Part shown: positions 55,505 through 64,000 of the stretch, in pieces | Numbering within the stretch: position 1 is the stretch's first letter | Layout: the number at the start of each line of letters is the position of its first letter | From: Citrifermentans bemidjiense Bem | Lineage (GTDB): Bacteria > Desulfobacterota > Desulfuromonadia > Geobacterales > Geobacteraceae | NCBI RefSeq assembly: GCF_000020725.1 | Contig: NC_011146.1 | Coordinates: 868,001 to 932,000 of the forward strand | DNA: 64,000 bases | Direction of reading: 5' to 3' | Position numbers and translations under genes: made by a program | Notes under the pieces: model-generated | Databases searched by the model: none | Told to the model about the DNA's origin: nothing | Seen by the model: the letters and a program-made list of their open reading frames with translations, nothing else

Positions 55505-56080
55505 TTACTTGAACCACCCTATCCGGTTTTCTTCCTCCAGGCGGGACCTCAGGTACTCCCACATCGCGGGGCACCCGGCTTTGATGGGGGGACCGATCTT
55601 GTCGATGACGCGCTCGTAGCTGATGCCGTTTTCCCGCCAGCTCTGGCCATTGTTGGCGAGGTTTAGCAAGGGCGGCATGGCGCGGTCGGCGGCATGGGCG
55701 AAGCGGGCTTCGGGGGTGGCCGCCTCGTCGAACTCCAGCCACAACTCAAGGAAATAGGAGCGCTGCGGTTCCGGCACCAATCCAAAGATCCGCTTCACCG
55801 CTTCCAACTCGGCCGCCTTGCGCTCCTCCCACCCCTCGGTGGCGTAGACAATGGTGTCGCCGGTATCGATCTCCCCGATGTCGTGCACCAGGAGCATGGC
55901 GACCACGCGATGTATATCTACAGGCGTCGCGGCATAAGGCTCAAGGGAATAGGCGAGCATGGCGATCTGCCAGCTATGTTCGGCGGAATTTTCGTTGCGG
56001 TCGCTACCCTTGGACCTGCTTTGGCGGGTGACGCTTTTCAGTTTGTCCAGTTCCAGTATGAAGTCCACGATCTGTTGCAT
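55505..56080 (-). CDS. HD-domain phosphohydrolase (YfbR-like)
   Basis: A 191-residue HD hydrolase of the YfbR/HDDC2 type, which remove phosphate from deoxynucleoside 5'-monophosphates. Metal ligands: His in AEHSWQIAMLA near residue 35, HD in LLVHDIGEIDTGD near residue 66 and a late Asp in HAADRAMPPLLNL. The length is normal. The ATG at 56080 has a purine-rich upstream region (GAAATC). It converges on the methyltransferase gene. Confidence 0.88.
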   Translation of the reverse strand: MQQIVDFILELDKLKSVTRQSRSKGSDRNENSAEHSWQIAMLAYSLEPYAATPVDIHRVVAMLLVHDIGEIDTGDTIVYATEGWEERKAAELEAVKRIFGLVPEPQRSYFLELWLEFDEAATPEARFAHAADRAMPPLLNLANNGQSWRENGISYERVIDKIGPPIKAGCPAMWEYLRSRLEEENRIGWFK

Positions 56081-56140
56081 CTGTTGATTTCCTCTCGTGC
56101 TGATTTTTGCTGATTCGCCGCGTTAACCAGGGCGGGGTCG

Positions 56141-57064
56141 CTATCCTTCCTGCAAGGACTCTATACGTTTCAGGTCGTCAAAGAGCTTCCGGTTTACCGG
56201 CGTCGGTATGCCGCAGCGCCCGCCCAACTCGATGACTGTACCTGCCAGCATCTCGACTTCCGTCTTTCTTCCAGCCTCCACGTCCTGCAGCATCGAGGTC
56301 TTTCCTTCCGCGCTCAAGGTCGCCAGCACCTTGTACCACTCGCCTATATCGTCTTCCGACAGATTCACCTTCTTTGCTACGGCGACGGCTATGACTTCCC
56401 TCATGGCGGTATCCATCAACTCCCTTGCCTCGGGCGAGTTTCTCAATGCGCCGTAGGTTGCCCCGAGGAGTGCGGAGACCTGGTTCACCCCTACGTTGAT
56501 CATGTATTTGAACCAGAGGCTGCGGACCATGTCGGGGGGGACCTCATGGGCGATGCCGGCCCTGTCGAAGAGGGAAGCGATGCGCCGGACCCGTTCGGTC
56601 GACTCCCTGTTTTCCCGCTCGCCGAACAGGATGCGGCCGAGGTTCTTGTAGGTTACGGCGCCCCCCTCCCTCAAGGCGTCTATTCCGAGCGAGAGCCCAT
56701 ACAGAACCTTCTCCATTCCGTAGGCAGCGCCGATGCGCTCCTCGCTGTCGATGCCGTTCATGACCGAGAGAATGACTGTTTGGGATCCGACCGCCTTGCT
56801 CATATCGGCAATCGCTTCGTCAAGATGGTGGTGCTTCACGGCCACAATGACCAGATCTGCAGCCGTTGCTTCTTCAGGCTTTGCCACCTTTATCGCATAG
56901 CGCCTGCCGTTGACTGTGACCCCGTCGTTCTTCAGCCTGTCGTGACGTTCGCCGCTGGCGATAAAGCAGACGTCGTCGGGGTTCATGTTGAAGAGAAGGC
57001 TTCCGTAAACCGCCCCTAGTGCCCCCGCACCGATGATGGTTGTTTTGTAAGTTGATTCGCCCAT
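56141..57064 (-). CDS. panE: 2-dehydropantoate 2-reductase
   Basis: A 307-residue ketopantoate reductase, second step of pantothenate synthesis, NADPH-linked. N-terminal Rossmann motif IIGAGALGAVYGSLL near residue 8; VKHHHLDEA; the catalytic lysine in LWFKYMINVGVNQVSALLG; EVEMLAGTVIELG near the end. ATG 57064 with GAGGCGG upstream is preferred over an in-frame ATG at 57109. Family members can also act on other 2-ketoacids, so the pathway is probable rather than proven. Confidence 0.88.
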   Translation of the reverse strand: MGESTYKTTIIGAGALGAVYGSLLFNMNPDDVCFIASGERHDRLKNDGVTVNGRRYAIKVAKPEEATAADLVIVAVKHHHLDEAIADMSKAVGSQTVILSVMNGIDSEERIGAAYGMEKVLYGLSLGIDALREGGAVTYKNLGRILFGERENRESTERVRRIASLFDRAGIAHEVPPDMVRSLWFKYMINVGVNQVSALLGATYGALRNSPEARELMDTAMREVIAVAVAKKVNLSEDDIGEWYKVLATLSAEGKTSMLQDVEAGRKTEVEMLAGTVIELGGRCGIPTPVNRKLFDDLKRIESLQEG

Positions 57065-57148
57065 TGCCGCCTCTGGATCTGGAAGTTTTCTGCCGCGCCA
57101 ATGTGTCACAGGAGGAGTGTTTTCGTCAATGTCGGATAGGACAATAAA

Positions 57149-57186
57149 AAACCGCCCCTGAGGAACGGAATCCCTGGGGGCGGTTG
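57149..57186 (-). terminator. Intrinsic terminator of the TIGR03118 gene
   Basis: ACCGCCCC (57151-57158) pairs with GGGGCGGT (57177-57184). Read leftward it ends in TTTTTTAT. Confidence 0.8.
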
Positions 57187-57209
57187 GTTTCGGCGGGATC
57201 GACCAGACG

Positions 57210-58334
57210 TCAATCAGGTGTAATGGTGCCTAAGAGCCCGTCGCTTTCGTCGTTTAGGCCGGCGGCGAAGAAGAGTGTGCTGGCCGGGCCGGCATTGCCG
57301 CCGTTGCCAAACCCGATGCCCCAGAGGCCGTTGATGGCAATCGGCGCGCCGAAGGAATCTCTCAAGAGTCCCTGGAAGTTCCCGCTTGTCTGATCGAAGG
57401 CCGCGATCTGGCCGCTGCCGAAGTTCCCGATCAACACGCTGTTGCTGAATTTGCCGAAATCCGCCGGCGCCAAAGCCACGCCCCAGGGGGAGTTGAGCCA
57501 GGTTCCGCTCTGCAGGCTCATGACGAAGCTGCCGTCCGGGTTGAAAACTTCGACGAAGCCGTGCCCCTGGCCGGAGACATCGTCACGGAGCGTGTCGGTG
57601 TTCAAGAGAGCATAGGTGACGTACAGCTTCCCTCCGATGTTTGCTATGTTGAACGGCGCGTACCCCGCGGGAGGGGCCACATGCGGGGCAGGTACGGTGA
57701 ACGGCGTTCCGGCGAGAGTTACGGGGGCGAAGTTGGAGTCAAAGACGTCTACCGTTTTGTTGCGGAAGTTGGCTACGTAGAGATTGTTGGATGTGCCGTT
57801 TGTGGCAATAGCAGCTCCCTTGTAGACGGGGCCGGTCCCCGCCGCAAAGGTCGCGTTGTCGACCTTGAGCGTGGCGGCGGCGCCCGTGTTCCAGGCGGAT
57901 ATGGTGCCGTCCTCGGTGACGAAGATAAACCTTGCCGCGGTGGTGCGTACCCCGGGGGTGACGTTGAAACCCGAGAAGTTGTTGAAGACGACGCCGGTCG
58001 GGGTCGCCGACGTTGCGGTACCGGGAGCGGTCGGCAGCGGTATGGTCACCTGCAGCGGGGTGGCTATGGGGAAGGGTTGCCCCGAGCCGTTATACACGGT
58101 CGAGAATCCACTGCCGTTGTCGCTTACCCACCAACCGCTGGTGGGGGAGTGGGTAATGCCCCAGGAGTTGACCAGTTTTGCATCGGTGGTCGCAGCAAGC
58201 CCCGGGATGTTTGAGACGAGGTTGGTCTGGTGATAGGTGGCGGATGGTGGGGTGTTGTGGTCGTTGCCACAACCGATGAGCGCCACTTGTGCCATTGCCA
58301 AAGCGATGATCGTTACCAGTGATTTTTTCCACAT
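57210..58334 (-). CDS. TIGR03118-family lipoprotein
   Basis: A 374-residue probable lipoprotein. The signal sequence ends in a lipobox-like LIGC near residue 21. The mature protein is a beta-propeller-like repeat protein of the TIGR03118 type (HQTNLVSNIPGLAATTDAKL, LVNSWGITHSPTSGWWVSDN, later NSPWGVALAP and INGLWGIGFGNGG). Function unknown; secreted or surface exposed. ATG 58334 with AAGGAGG upstream is chosen; a longer frame to 58520 runs through a repeat. Codon usage fits the host. Confidence 0.88.
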   Translation of the reverse strand: MWKKSLVTIIALAMAQVALIGCGNDHNTPPSATYHQTNLVSNIPGLAATTDAKLVNSWGITHSPTSGWWVSDNGSGFSTVYNGSGQPFPIATPLQVTIPLPTAPGTATSATPTGVVFNNFSGFNVTPGVRTTAARFIFVTEDGTISAWNTGAAATLKVDNATFAAGTGPVYKGAAIATNGTSNNLYVANFRNKTVDVFDSNFAPVTLAGTPFTVPAPHVAPPAGYAPFNIANIGGKLYVTYALLNTDTLRDDVSGQGHGFVEVFNPDGSFVMSLQSGTWLNSPWGVALAPADFGKFSNSVLIGNFGSGQIAAFDQTSGNFQGLLRDSFGAPIAINGLWGIGFGNGGNAGPASTLFFAAGLNDESDGLLGTITPD

Positions 58335-58461
58335 GTTGTGCCTCCTTATTTTCGGTGACTGTCCTGTCCCTCGGATATCGATCCACTTTTCTTTTCGTGG
58401 ACTCACCTCCTCCCCGTTACTGGCTGACTTGAAGCCGCCAAGATACCCAGACGATGGCACC

Positions 58462-58499
58462 TGCCCCCCCCTAACCCCCTCCCGCAAGGGGAGGGGGAC
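58462..58499. repeat. GC-rich intergenic repeat (family A half copy)
   Basis: CCCCTCCCGCAAGGGGAGGG hairpin between the glycoside hydrolase and lipoprotein genes, which are on the same strand. It could also terminate the upstream transcript. Confidence 0.8.
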
Positions 58500-58530
58500 G
58501 AGATCCTCATCGGAAAACACTGCCTTTGGG

Positions 58531-59913
58531 TCACCTGATCTCGAATATTCTCACCATGCCGGCTGCAAGCTTCACGTCGCTCAAAGCGCGTCCGTCGAAC
58601 GAGGCGAAGGGGACGGGCGTGCCGTCGAGGGCGTACTCCGTCGCGGAGGTCCCGGGCCGGGTTCTGATCCGCAACGTGGGGGATTCCTTCTTGTCCCATA
58701 CGAAGAGCACCTGCCGCTCGTCGGGGCGCACGAAGAGGTGCTGGTACAACTCCCCCTTTTGGCCACCGGTCACCTCGACGCTCAGGTCGCCATCCGCCAC
58801 AATCAGCTTCCCCACGTTCAAGAGGTTCACCAGCCGCTTGACCGTGTGAAACGCCAGCTTCTTTTCCCGGTCGTAACGGGTGAGGCCAAGGTAGTAGTTC
58901 TCGTTTTCGCCAATGACCTTGGTCTCGGGGCGCCGGTCCCTGACCTGGTAGATCCCCAGATGCTCGACCTGCGGGTCGGCGAGGAAAGTGGCAAAGGCCC
59001 TTGCCCACCAGTTCGCCTGGTCCTGTTCGGTCTTGCCGGGGGCGGTGGCGAAGCCGACTTCGTTGAGCCAGATGGGCTGGCGCGCGCACTTCTTCTCGAC
59101 GAGGGGGACGAACTCCCCTTTGAAGTAGCCGGGGCGCGCCTGGTCCAGATAGTTCTCCACGGTCACTTCCTTCGGGGTCCAGGTCTCCGGGTAGGCATGG
59201 ATGGGGACCACGTCGAAGCTTGTCGCATTGCCGTAGGTGACGCAGGCCGCTCTCACCCACTCCGAGTCGGGCCAGACCATCCCCCCCATGATCACCTGCT
59301 TTCCGGGGGCGCCCTGCCGCACGGCCTCCGACGCCGCCTTCAGGACCTTGTTGTAGTCCTCGGCTGTCCCGTCCCACCACTGCTTTACGTTTTCCTCGTT
59401 GTAGACCTCGTAGGAGGCGATGTTCTCGTATTTCTTCAATTCCTGCACCGTGCGAGAGACGAAGCGGCGCCACTCTTCGATCCGCTTGGGCGGGTCGTTC
59501 CACTCCACGTCGTCGCTTCCCCCCTTTGCGGCCCAGGAGGGGGTGTAGGCGAGGTAGGGCCTAAGAGTGATCCCTTCCTTGGCGGCCAGGGCGACGAAGC
59601 GGTGCAGCCAGGGGTAGTCAAATTTGTCCCTTTTGGGTTGGTAGTCGATCCAGCTGAAGCTCCCTCGCCAGGTGGATACTCCCAGCTCCTTGATCAGTTT
59701 GAAATCGGTGGCGACGTCCTTGAGGCTTTCTCCCTTGGGATAATCCTGCAAGACGCTGAAGGATACCTGCTTGGTAAAAGAGGTGGGGGCGGCGCATAAA
59801 ACGACGCCGGGACGGGTGGTGAGGGTTACTTCGGCTTTTGCGGCTGGGACTTGCTGAAACGCGGTGAGGTAGATGGAGATAAGGGGAATCGCCAACCAAT
59901 GCGAATAGCTCAT
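58531..59913 (-). CDS. Secreted clan GH-A glycoside hydrolase
   Basis: A 460-residue secreted enzyme with a signal peptide (cleavage near AKA, residue 26). A TIM-barrel of clan GH-A is visible: GVSTWRGSFSWIDYQP, LRPYLAYTPSWA, the acid/base glutamate in YEVYNEEN near residue 187 and the nucleophile glutamate in IWLNEVGFAT near residue 306. A C-terminal beta domain follows. It resembles GH39/GH5-like beta-glycosidases; the substrate is not determined. Both catalytic glutamates are present. Confidence 0.85.
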   Translation of the reverse strand: MSYSHWLAIPLISIYLTAFQQVPAAKAEVTLTTRPGVVLCAAPTSFTKQVSFSVLQDYPKGESLKDVATDFKLIKELGVSTWRGSFSWIDYQPKRDKFDYPWLHRFVALAAKEGITLRPYLAYTPSWAAKGGSDDVEWNDPPKRIEEWRRFVSRTVQELKKYENIASYEVYNEENVKQWWDGTAEDYNKVLKAASEAVRQGAPGKQVIMGGMVWPDSEWVRAACVTYGNATSFDVVPIHAYPETWTPKEVTVENYLDQARPGYFKGEFVPLVEKKCARQPIWLNEVGFATAPGKTEQDQANWWARAFATFLADPQVEHLGIYQVRDRRPETKVIGENENYYLGLTRYDREKKLAFHTVKRLVNLLNVGKLIVADGDLSVEVTGGQKGELYQHLFVRPDERQVLFVWDKKESPTLRIRTRPGTSATEYALDGTPVPFASFDGRALSDVKLAAGMVRIFEIR

Positions 59914-60060
59914 GCCGCCTCCATATCAGAAAAATTGGGAAAAGATTGGAGGATTATAACAAAGCTGGGCGCTTTGCCAGCGGATTGGGCGGAGTCGTGT
60001 GACCGGCGTCACTTCCTTTTTGGGCGGATGTGGCTAGGTTTAAGGCTTCAGCAGCAAGCA

Positions 60061-60160
60061 GGGGACTGGCTCCGCAAGGTGCCTGTCCCCCTTAGCCCAG
60101 ATCGCAGGGGACTGGCTCCGTAAGGTGCCTGTCCCCCTTCGCCCCCTTCGCCCCCTTCGC
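60061..60160. repeat. Intergenic repeat (family B, two copies) with a 10-bp microrepeat
   Basis: Two copies of GGGGACTGGCTCCG-(C/T)AAGGTGCCTGTCCCC (60061-60090 and 60107-60136), identical in design to the element at 34665. They are followed by about three copies of CTTCGCCCCC. Each copy can form a hairpin. Confidence 0.85.
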
Positions 60161-60171
60161 CCAGAGGACTC

Positions 60172-61905
60172 ATGCTCAAAACTATCGCCGGCTATCTCGG
60201 CATGAACGCGAATAAAGTACTTCAGGCGCGGCGTGCCCTCGCCTTCATCAAGCCGCACCGAAAGACCATCTCCGTGATCATGGCGATCATGCTCCTCTTT
60301 AGGCGCCCTGGAGCCGCTCATCTACAAGGTGGTGTTCGACAAGCTCGGGACGAACGCCGGACTGAACCAGCTTCTTCTGGCCGTAGGCTCGATCATGGCT
60401 GCCGCCGTCGCCAAGGAAGCGTTGAACGGATTTTCCAACTGGCTCAGTTGGAAGGTGCGGCTGGCGGTCAACTACAAGCTCCTGGACACGACTACGGCGA
60501 GGCTCCATTCCCTGCCCCTTTCCTACCACCGCGGCGAAACGGTGGGGGACTCATGACCCGCCTCAACCACGGCATCAACGGCTTCGTGACCGGCATCTGG
60601 GACCTCGCTTTCAACATCCTGCCGGGCCTCATCTACCTGGTCATATCGGTGGTGGTCATGTTCCGCCTCGACTGGCGGCTCTCCTTGCTGGTCGTCTTCT
60701 TCGCGCCGCTTCCCGCCATGATCGGGGTGGCCGCCTCGCACGAGCAGACGGCCAGGGAGAGCGCGCTTTTGTACCGCTGGGGCGTCGTCTTCGCCCGTTT
60801 CAACGAGGTACTTTCGGGGATCGTGACGGTGAAAAGCTTCGCCATGGAGGAAGCCGAGCGCAAGCGCTTCATGGGGGACGTGGCCGAAGCGCACGGCATC
60901 GTCCGCAAGGGGGTGGTGACCGACACCAAAATCGGCGCGGCGCAGAATCTGGTGGTTATGCTGGCGAAGACCGCCTCGATCGGGTTCGCCATCTACCTGA
61001 TCCAGCGCGGCGAGACCACGGTGGGAACGCTGATGGCGTTCTTGGGGTACCAGGGGGGGCTCTTCGGGCCGGTCAACAGCCTGACCGGCGTCTACCAGAC
61101 CCTGCGCAAGGCGAGTATCTCCTTCGACATCGTCTTCTCCATACTCGACGCGGAAGACCATCTGCAGGACGCCCCGCACGCGGCGCCGGTGGAGAACGTG
61201 AAGGGGGAAGTCGTCTTCTCCAACGTGAGTTTCGGCTACAGCGACGAGCGGCGGGTTCTAAACGGCATCGACCTGCACGTGGAGCCGGGAGAGACGATCG
61301 CCATCGTCGGCCCCAGCGGTTCGGGGAAGACCACGATGATATCGCTCCTGCAGCGTTTTTACGATCCGACCGCCGGCTCGATCCTCATCGACGGCACCGA
61401 CCTGCGCGGTCTGCAGCAGCGTTCCCTGCGGCAGCAGATCGGGGTGGTGCTGCAGGACGCGCTGGTTTTCAACGACACCATCGGCAACAACATCGCCTAC
61501 GGCAGGCCGGACGCGACCCTAGAGGAGATCGAGGCCGCAGCGCGCGCGGCCAACGCGCACAACTTCGTCTCGCACCTGCCGGGGGGGTACGACTTCGTGG
61601 TGGGGGAGAGGGGGTGCCGGATTTCAGTGGGGGAGCGCCAGCGCATCAGCATCGCCAGGGCGCTTTTGAAGAACCCTTCGCTGCTCATCCTGCTGGTCCA
61701 GGATGCGCTGGACCGCCTCATCAAGGGGCGGACCAGCTTCATCATCGCCCACCGCCTCTCCACGGTGGTGGGGGCACACAAGATCCTGGTGCTCAAGGAC
61801 GGGCAGATCATAGAATCGGATAACCATGACTCCTTGATGAAACAGGACGGCTACTACGCTTCGCTGGTAAAATGCCAGTCCCGCGGGCTGCTGATGGCTT
61901 GTTGA
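60172..61905 (+). pseudogene. ABC exporter (MsbA/ATM1-like), degraded
   Basis: The gene once encoded a half-size ABC exporter with TM domain then ATPase. Two frameshifts are visible. Near 60300 the reading moves to another frame (YKVVFDKLG, LAVNYKLLDTTTARLHSL), and near 60545, in a run of G, it moves back (GLMTRLNHGINGF). The ATPase has Walker A GPSGSGKTT and signature ISVGERQR, but the segment from Walker B to the D-loop (expected LDEATSALD) is deleted in frame, leaving LLILLVQDALDRL. No functional ATPase is possible. The upstream repeat may have come with the decay. Confidence 0.85.
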
Positions 61906-61933
61906 AGCTCATAGACGAAGCGGTGGGAACCTG

Positions 61934-61965
61934 GGGCCGACAGTCATTGCTGTCGGCCCTTTTTG
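61934..61965 (+). terminator. Intrinsic terminator
   Basis: GGGCCGACAG (61934-61943) pairs with CTGTCGGCCC (61950-61959), then six T. It follows the ABC pseudogene. The remaining 217 bases up to the kinase gene are AT-rich and probably contain its promoter. Confidence 0.85.
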
Positions 61966-62182
61966 TGGTCTGCGACCGGCAGGGCGCGTGGTGCGCAAGC
62001 ACAGTAGAGTCTGCGTCGTGACTGGCTCTTCATTGCATGTGAAAACTTTTTAACTATATCTTTCTTGCTTATAAATAAAATTCATAATAAATTTTTATAT
62101 CTTAAATCTCCTCTTCCCGCCGAAACAGTAGAGATCATCCCAGGATCATGTAGCAGCAATAAAGTATGTGACAGGAGCTGTC

Positions 62183-64000
62183 ATGGATCGCTTTCTTTCA
62201 CTTAAACTGCGCACCCAGATGATGATCATGATCCTGTTAATGGCTATAGGATCGATGGGCGTCATCCTGTATTCCGCGGAAAGGCAGCGCGAAGCCGATT
62301 TCCGTGAAGCTGCACACCTCTCCCTGAGCCTCGCAACTGCGGTGCATAACGACCAGAATGTACTGCTGTCGGGCGCCGAGCAACTTCTGAGCACCCTTTC
62401 CTATGTCGAGGCCGTGAGAAAGAGGGATGCCGCCGAGGTGAACCGGATCCTGGCCGGACTGCTGAAAAAATCCCCCCAGATCAGCAATCTCCTCATGATC
62501 GCACCTGACGGAACCATCTGGGCCTCGGCGGTGCCGATGGCAAAGCCGATAAACGCGGCGGAGAGGAGGTACTTCAAGGCGGCCCTGCAAAGCGGCCGTT
62601 TCTCCTCCGGGGAGTACACCATAGGCAAGGTACTCTCCAAACCGGCGCTCAGCTTCGGCTATCCCATTTTGGATGAAAACGGAAAGGTGCAGGACGTCGC
62701 GGTAGCGGCCTTCACGCTCACCAACTACGAGAAGCTGTTGGACTCCCGCAACCTCCCCCGCAACACCTCGCTTTTGCTGCTGGACCACAAAGGGACCGTC
62801 CTCTTCAGCAACAAGCCCCGGGAACTGGTCGGCAAACAGGACCGGCCCGACCTCTTCGCCGCCATGAAAAAGGAAGATCTGGGCAGCTTCAGCGCCAAGG
62901 ACATCAACGGCATCCAGAAGGTGATGGCCTACCACCAGGTTTACCTCAAGGGGGAGAGCGAGCCGTACATGTACGTCCGTGCCGGCATCGACAAGGAGTG
63001 GGTCGACAAAAAGAGCTCGCTGCCGTTGATGGCGAACATCTCGGCCATGGCGGCCATCGTCTTGCTCACGGCGCTGATGGCGCTGTACATAAGCAAGCGG
63101 GCGATTCTCGACAAGGTGCGGGCGCTCAGGGAGGGGACCCAGAAGATCTCGGCCGGCGACCTGACCGTCCGGGTGAACGACAACGTCGCCGGAGGGGAGC
63201 TGGGCGAGCTCGGAGCCGCTTTCGACAGCATGGCGCAGCAGCTGTCGGTCGACATCGAGAGAAGAAAGCGCGCCGAGGCAGAGGCCCTCGCCAAGGGCGA
63301 GGAACTCGACAGGTACTTCAACAACAGCCTGGACCTCCTCTGCATCGCCGACACAAGCGGCTGTTTCCGGCGCCTCAACCCGGCTTGGGAAACGGCTCTC
63401 GGGTTTCCCCTGGACCGGCTTGTGGGGCAGAACTTCCTGGAGATGGTGCATCCCGATGACGTGGCTGCCACGGCCGATGCTGTCGCGGTATTGGAAAGAA
63501 ATGGGGAGATCCGGAGTTTCACCAACCGGTTCCTGCACGCCGACGGGTCCTACCGCTCGATCGAGTGGCACTCGGTGCGGCCGGATGGAAATATCATCTT
63601 CGGTGCCGCCAGGGACGTGACCGACAAGATCCTCGCTGAGGAGGAGAAGCTCCAGCTCGAGCGCCAGCTCCTGCACATGCAGAAACTGGAGAGCCTGGGA
63701 GTGCTGGCGGGGGGGATAGCGCACGATTTCAACAACATCCTGATGGCCATCATGGGGAACGCCGAACTCGCCTTGATGCGCATCGACAAGGACTCTCCGG
63801 CGGTGGACAACCTGCAGAAGATCGAGCAGGCATCCACCCGCGCCGCGGACCTGGCCCGTCAGATGCTGGCCTACTCCGGTAAAGGGAGGTTCGTGGTGGG
63901 AAATACCGACCTGAACCGCCTGCTGCAAGAGATGCTGCACATGCTGGAGCTGTCCGTCTCCAAGAGCGCGATTGTGAGGCTGGACCTGCACCCTTCTCTG
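62183..64000 (+). CDS. Sensor histidine kinase (Cache-HAMP-PAS-HisKA), partial at window end
   Basis: An intact frame from ATG 62183 (AGGAG upstream) to the window edge, at least 605 residues. Order: TM1 (about 12-31), periplasmic dCache-like domain (about 35-275; GTIWASAVPM, YTIGKVLSKPALSFGYPI), TM2 (about 283-305), HAMP (RALREGTQKISAGDLTVRV), PAS (about 380-490; LDLLCIADTSGCFRRLNPAW, MVHPDDV), then HisKA with the phospho-acceptor His514 in GGIAHDFNN. The ATPase domain and any receiver lie beyond the window. The ligand is not known. Confidence 0.9.
   Translation, partial: MDRFLSLKLRTQMMIMILLMAIGSMGVILYSAERQREADFREAAHLSLSLATAVHNDQNVLLSGAEQLLSTLSYVEAVRKRDAAEVNRILAGLLKKSPQISNLLMIAPDGTIWASAVPMAKPINAAERRYFKAALQSGRFSSGEYTIGKVLSKPALSFGYPILDENGKVQDVAVAAFTLTNYEKLLDSRNLPRNTSLLLLDHKGTVLFSNKPRELVGKQDRPDLFAAMKKEDLGSFSAKDINGIQKVMAYHQVYLKGESEPYMYVRAGIDKEWVDKKSSLPLMANISAMAAIVLLTALMALYISKRAILDKVRALREGTQKISAGDLTVRVNDNVAGGELGELGAAFDSMAQQLSVDIERRKRAEAEALAKGEELDRYFNNSLDLLCIADTSGCFRRLNPAWETALGFPLDRLVGQNFLEMVHPDDVAATADAVAVLERNGEIRSFTNRFLHADGSYRSIEWHSVRPDGNIIFGAARDVTDKILAEEEKLQLERQLLHMQKLESLGVLAGGIAHDFNNILMAIMGNAELALMRIDKDSPAVDNLQKIEQASTRAADLARQMLAYSGKGRFVVGNTDLNRLLQEMLHMLELSVSKSAIVRLDLHPSL

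Noticed and set aside
62237-63991. 584-codon minus-strand frame at the window end
   Set aside because: Shadow of the histidine kinase, which runs intact on the plus strand from 62183 to the edge with all expected domains.

Overview
This is a GC-rich chromosomal window that looks like a Geobacter-type member of the Desulfuromonadota (Geobacter sensu lato, for example the Citrifermentans/Geomonas side). The reasons are a periplasmic multiheme c-type cytochrome next to a long coiled-coil outer-membrane porin, a dense MCP-less chemosensory operon with DUF4388, ExeA-type ATPase and HEAT-repeat genes, a FlgM gene with a sigma-28-like promoter, and many short GC-rich palindromic intergenic repeats. 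The genus is an inference; no rRNA gene is present.

Layout. 0-1.8 kb: rubredoxin and a convergent class V aminotransferase. 1.8-16.7 kb: der GTPase, then a tightly packed, largely overlapping signalling operon (DUF4388-REC-GAF protein, response regulators, cheA, ExeA-like ATPase, two cheW, zinc-ribbon receiver protein with a 9-bp tandem repeat, HEAT-repeat protein, cheR, cheB, GAF protein, cheY-like). 17-22.5 kb: the housekeeping string leuS-lptE-holA, split by a HEPN/MNT toxin-antitoxin-like pair, and convergent rpsT. 23-27.6 kb: a methyltransferase, then an electron-transfer/envelope group on the minus strand (octaheme-type cytochrome, small secreted protein, porin). 28-35.8 kb: miaB, bifunctional-nuclease-family protein, M42 peptidase, guaB, guaA, gph-type phosphatase, flgM. 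35.9 kb: tRNA-Gly(CCC).

From about 36 to 62 kb the window becomes accessory. It holds a Fic gene with its core deleted, a RAYT-type transposase between inverted REP-like repeats, a Cache protein/MCP pair with a decayed partial duplicate, an unusual 5'-3' exonuclease fused to RNase HI, small secreted proteins, a decay zone with a LuxR-type fragment, and an AraC-ADH-MFS-hydrolase-flavin reductase-metallohydrolase cluster that carries a stub of a carboxymuconolactone-decarboxylase-like gene. After that come a two-domain methyltransferase of unknown substrate, an HD hydrolase, a panE-like reductase, a TIGR03118 lipoprotein, a clan GH-A glycoside hydrolase and an ABC exporter pseudogene. A Cache-HAMP-PAS histidine kinase runs off the right edge.

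How the genes fit together. The 3.2-16.7 kb block encodes kinase, two couplers, methyltransferase, methylesterase and several receivers but no receptor, so it must use receptors encoded elsewhere. The separate MCP at 38-40.6 kb and flgM both carry sigma-28-like promoters and so probably belong to the flagellar regulon. The 36-62 kb stretch has several independent signs of gene decay (internal deletions, frameshifts, partial duplications), which fits a region of frequent turnover. All calls are from reading the sequence only; no database search was possible.
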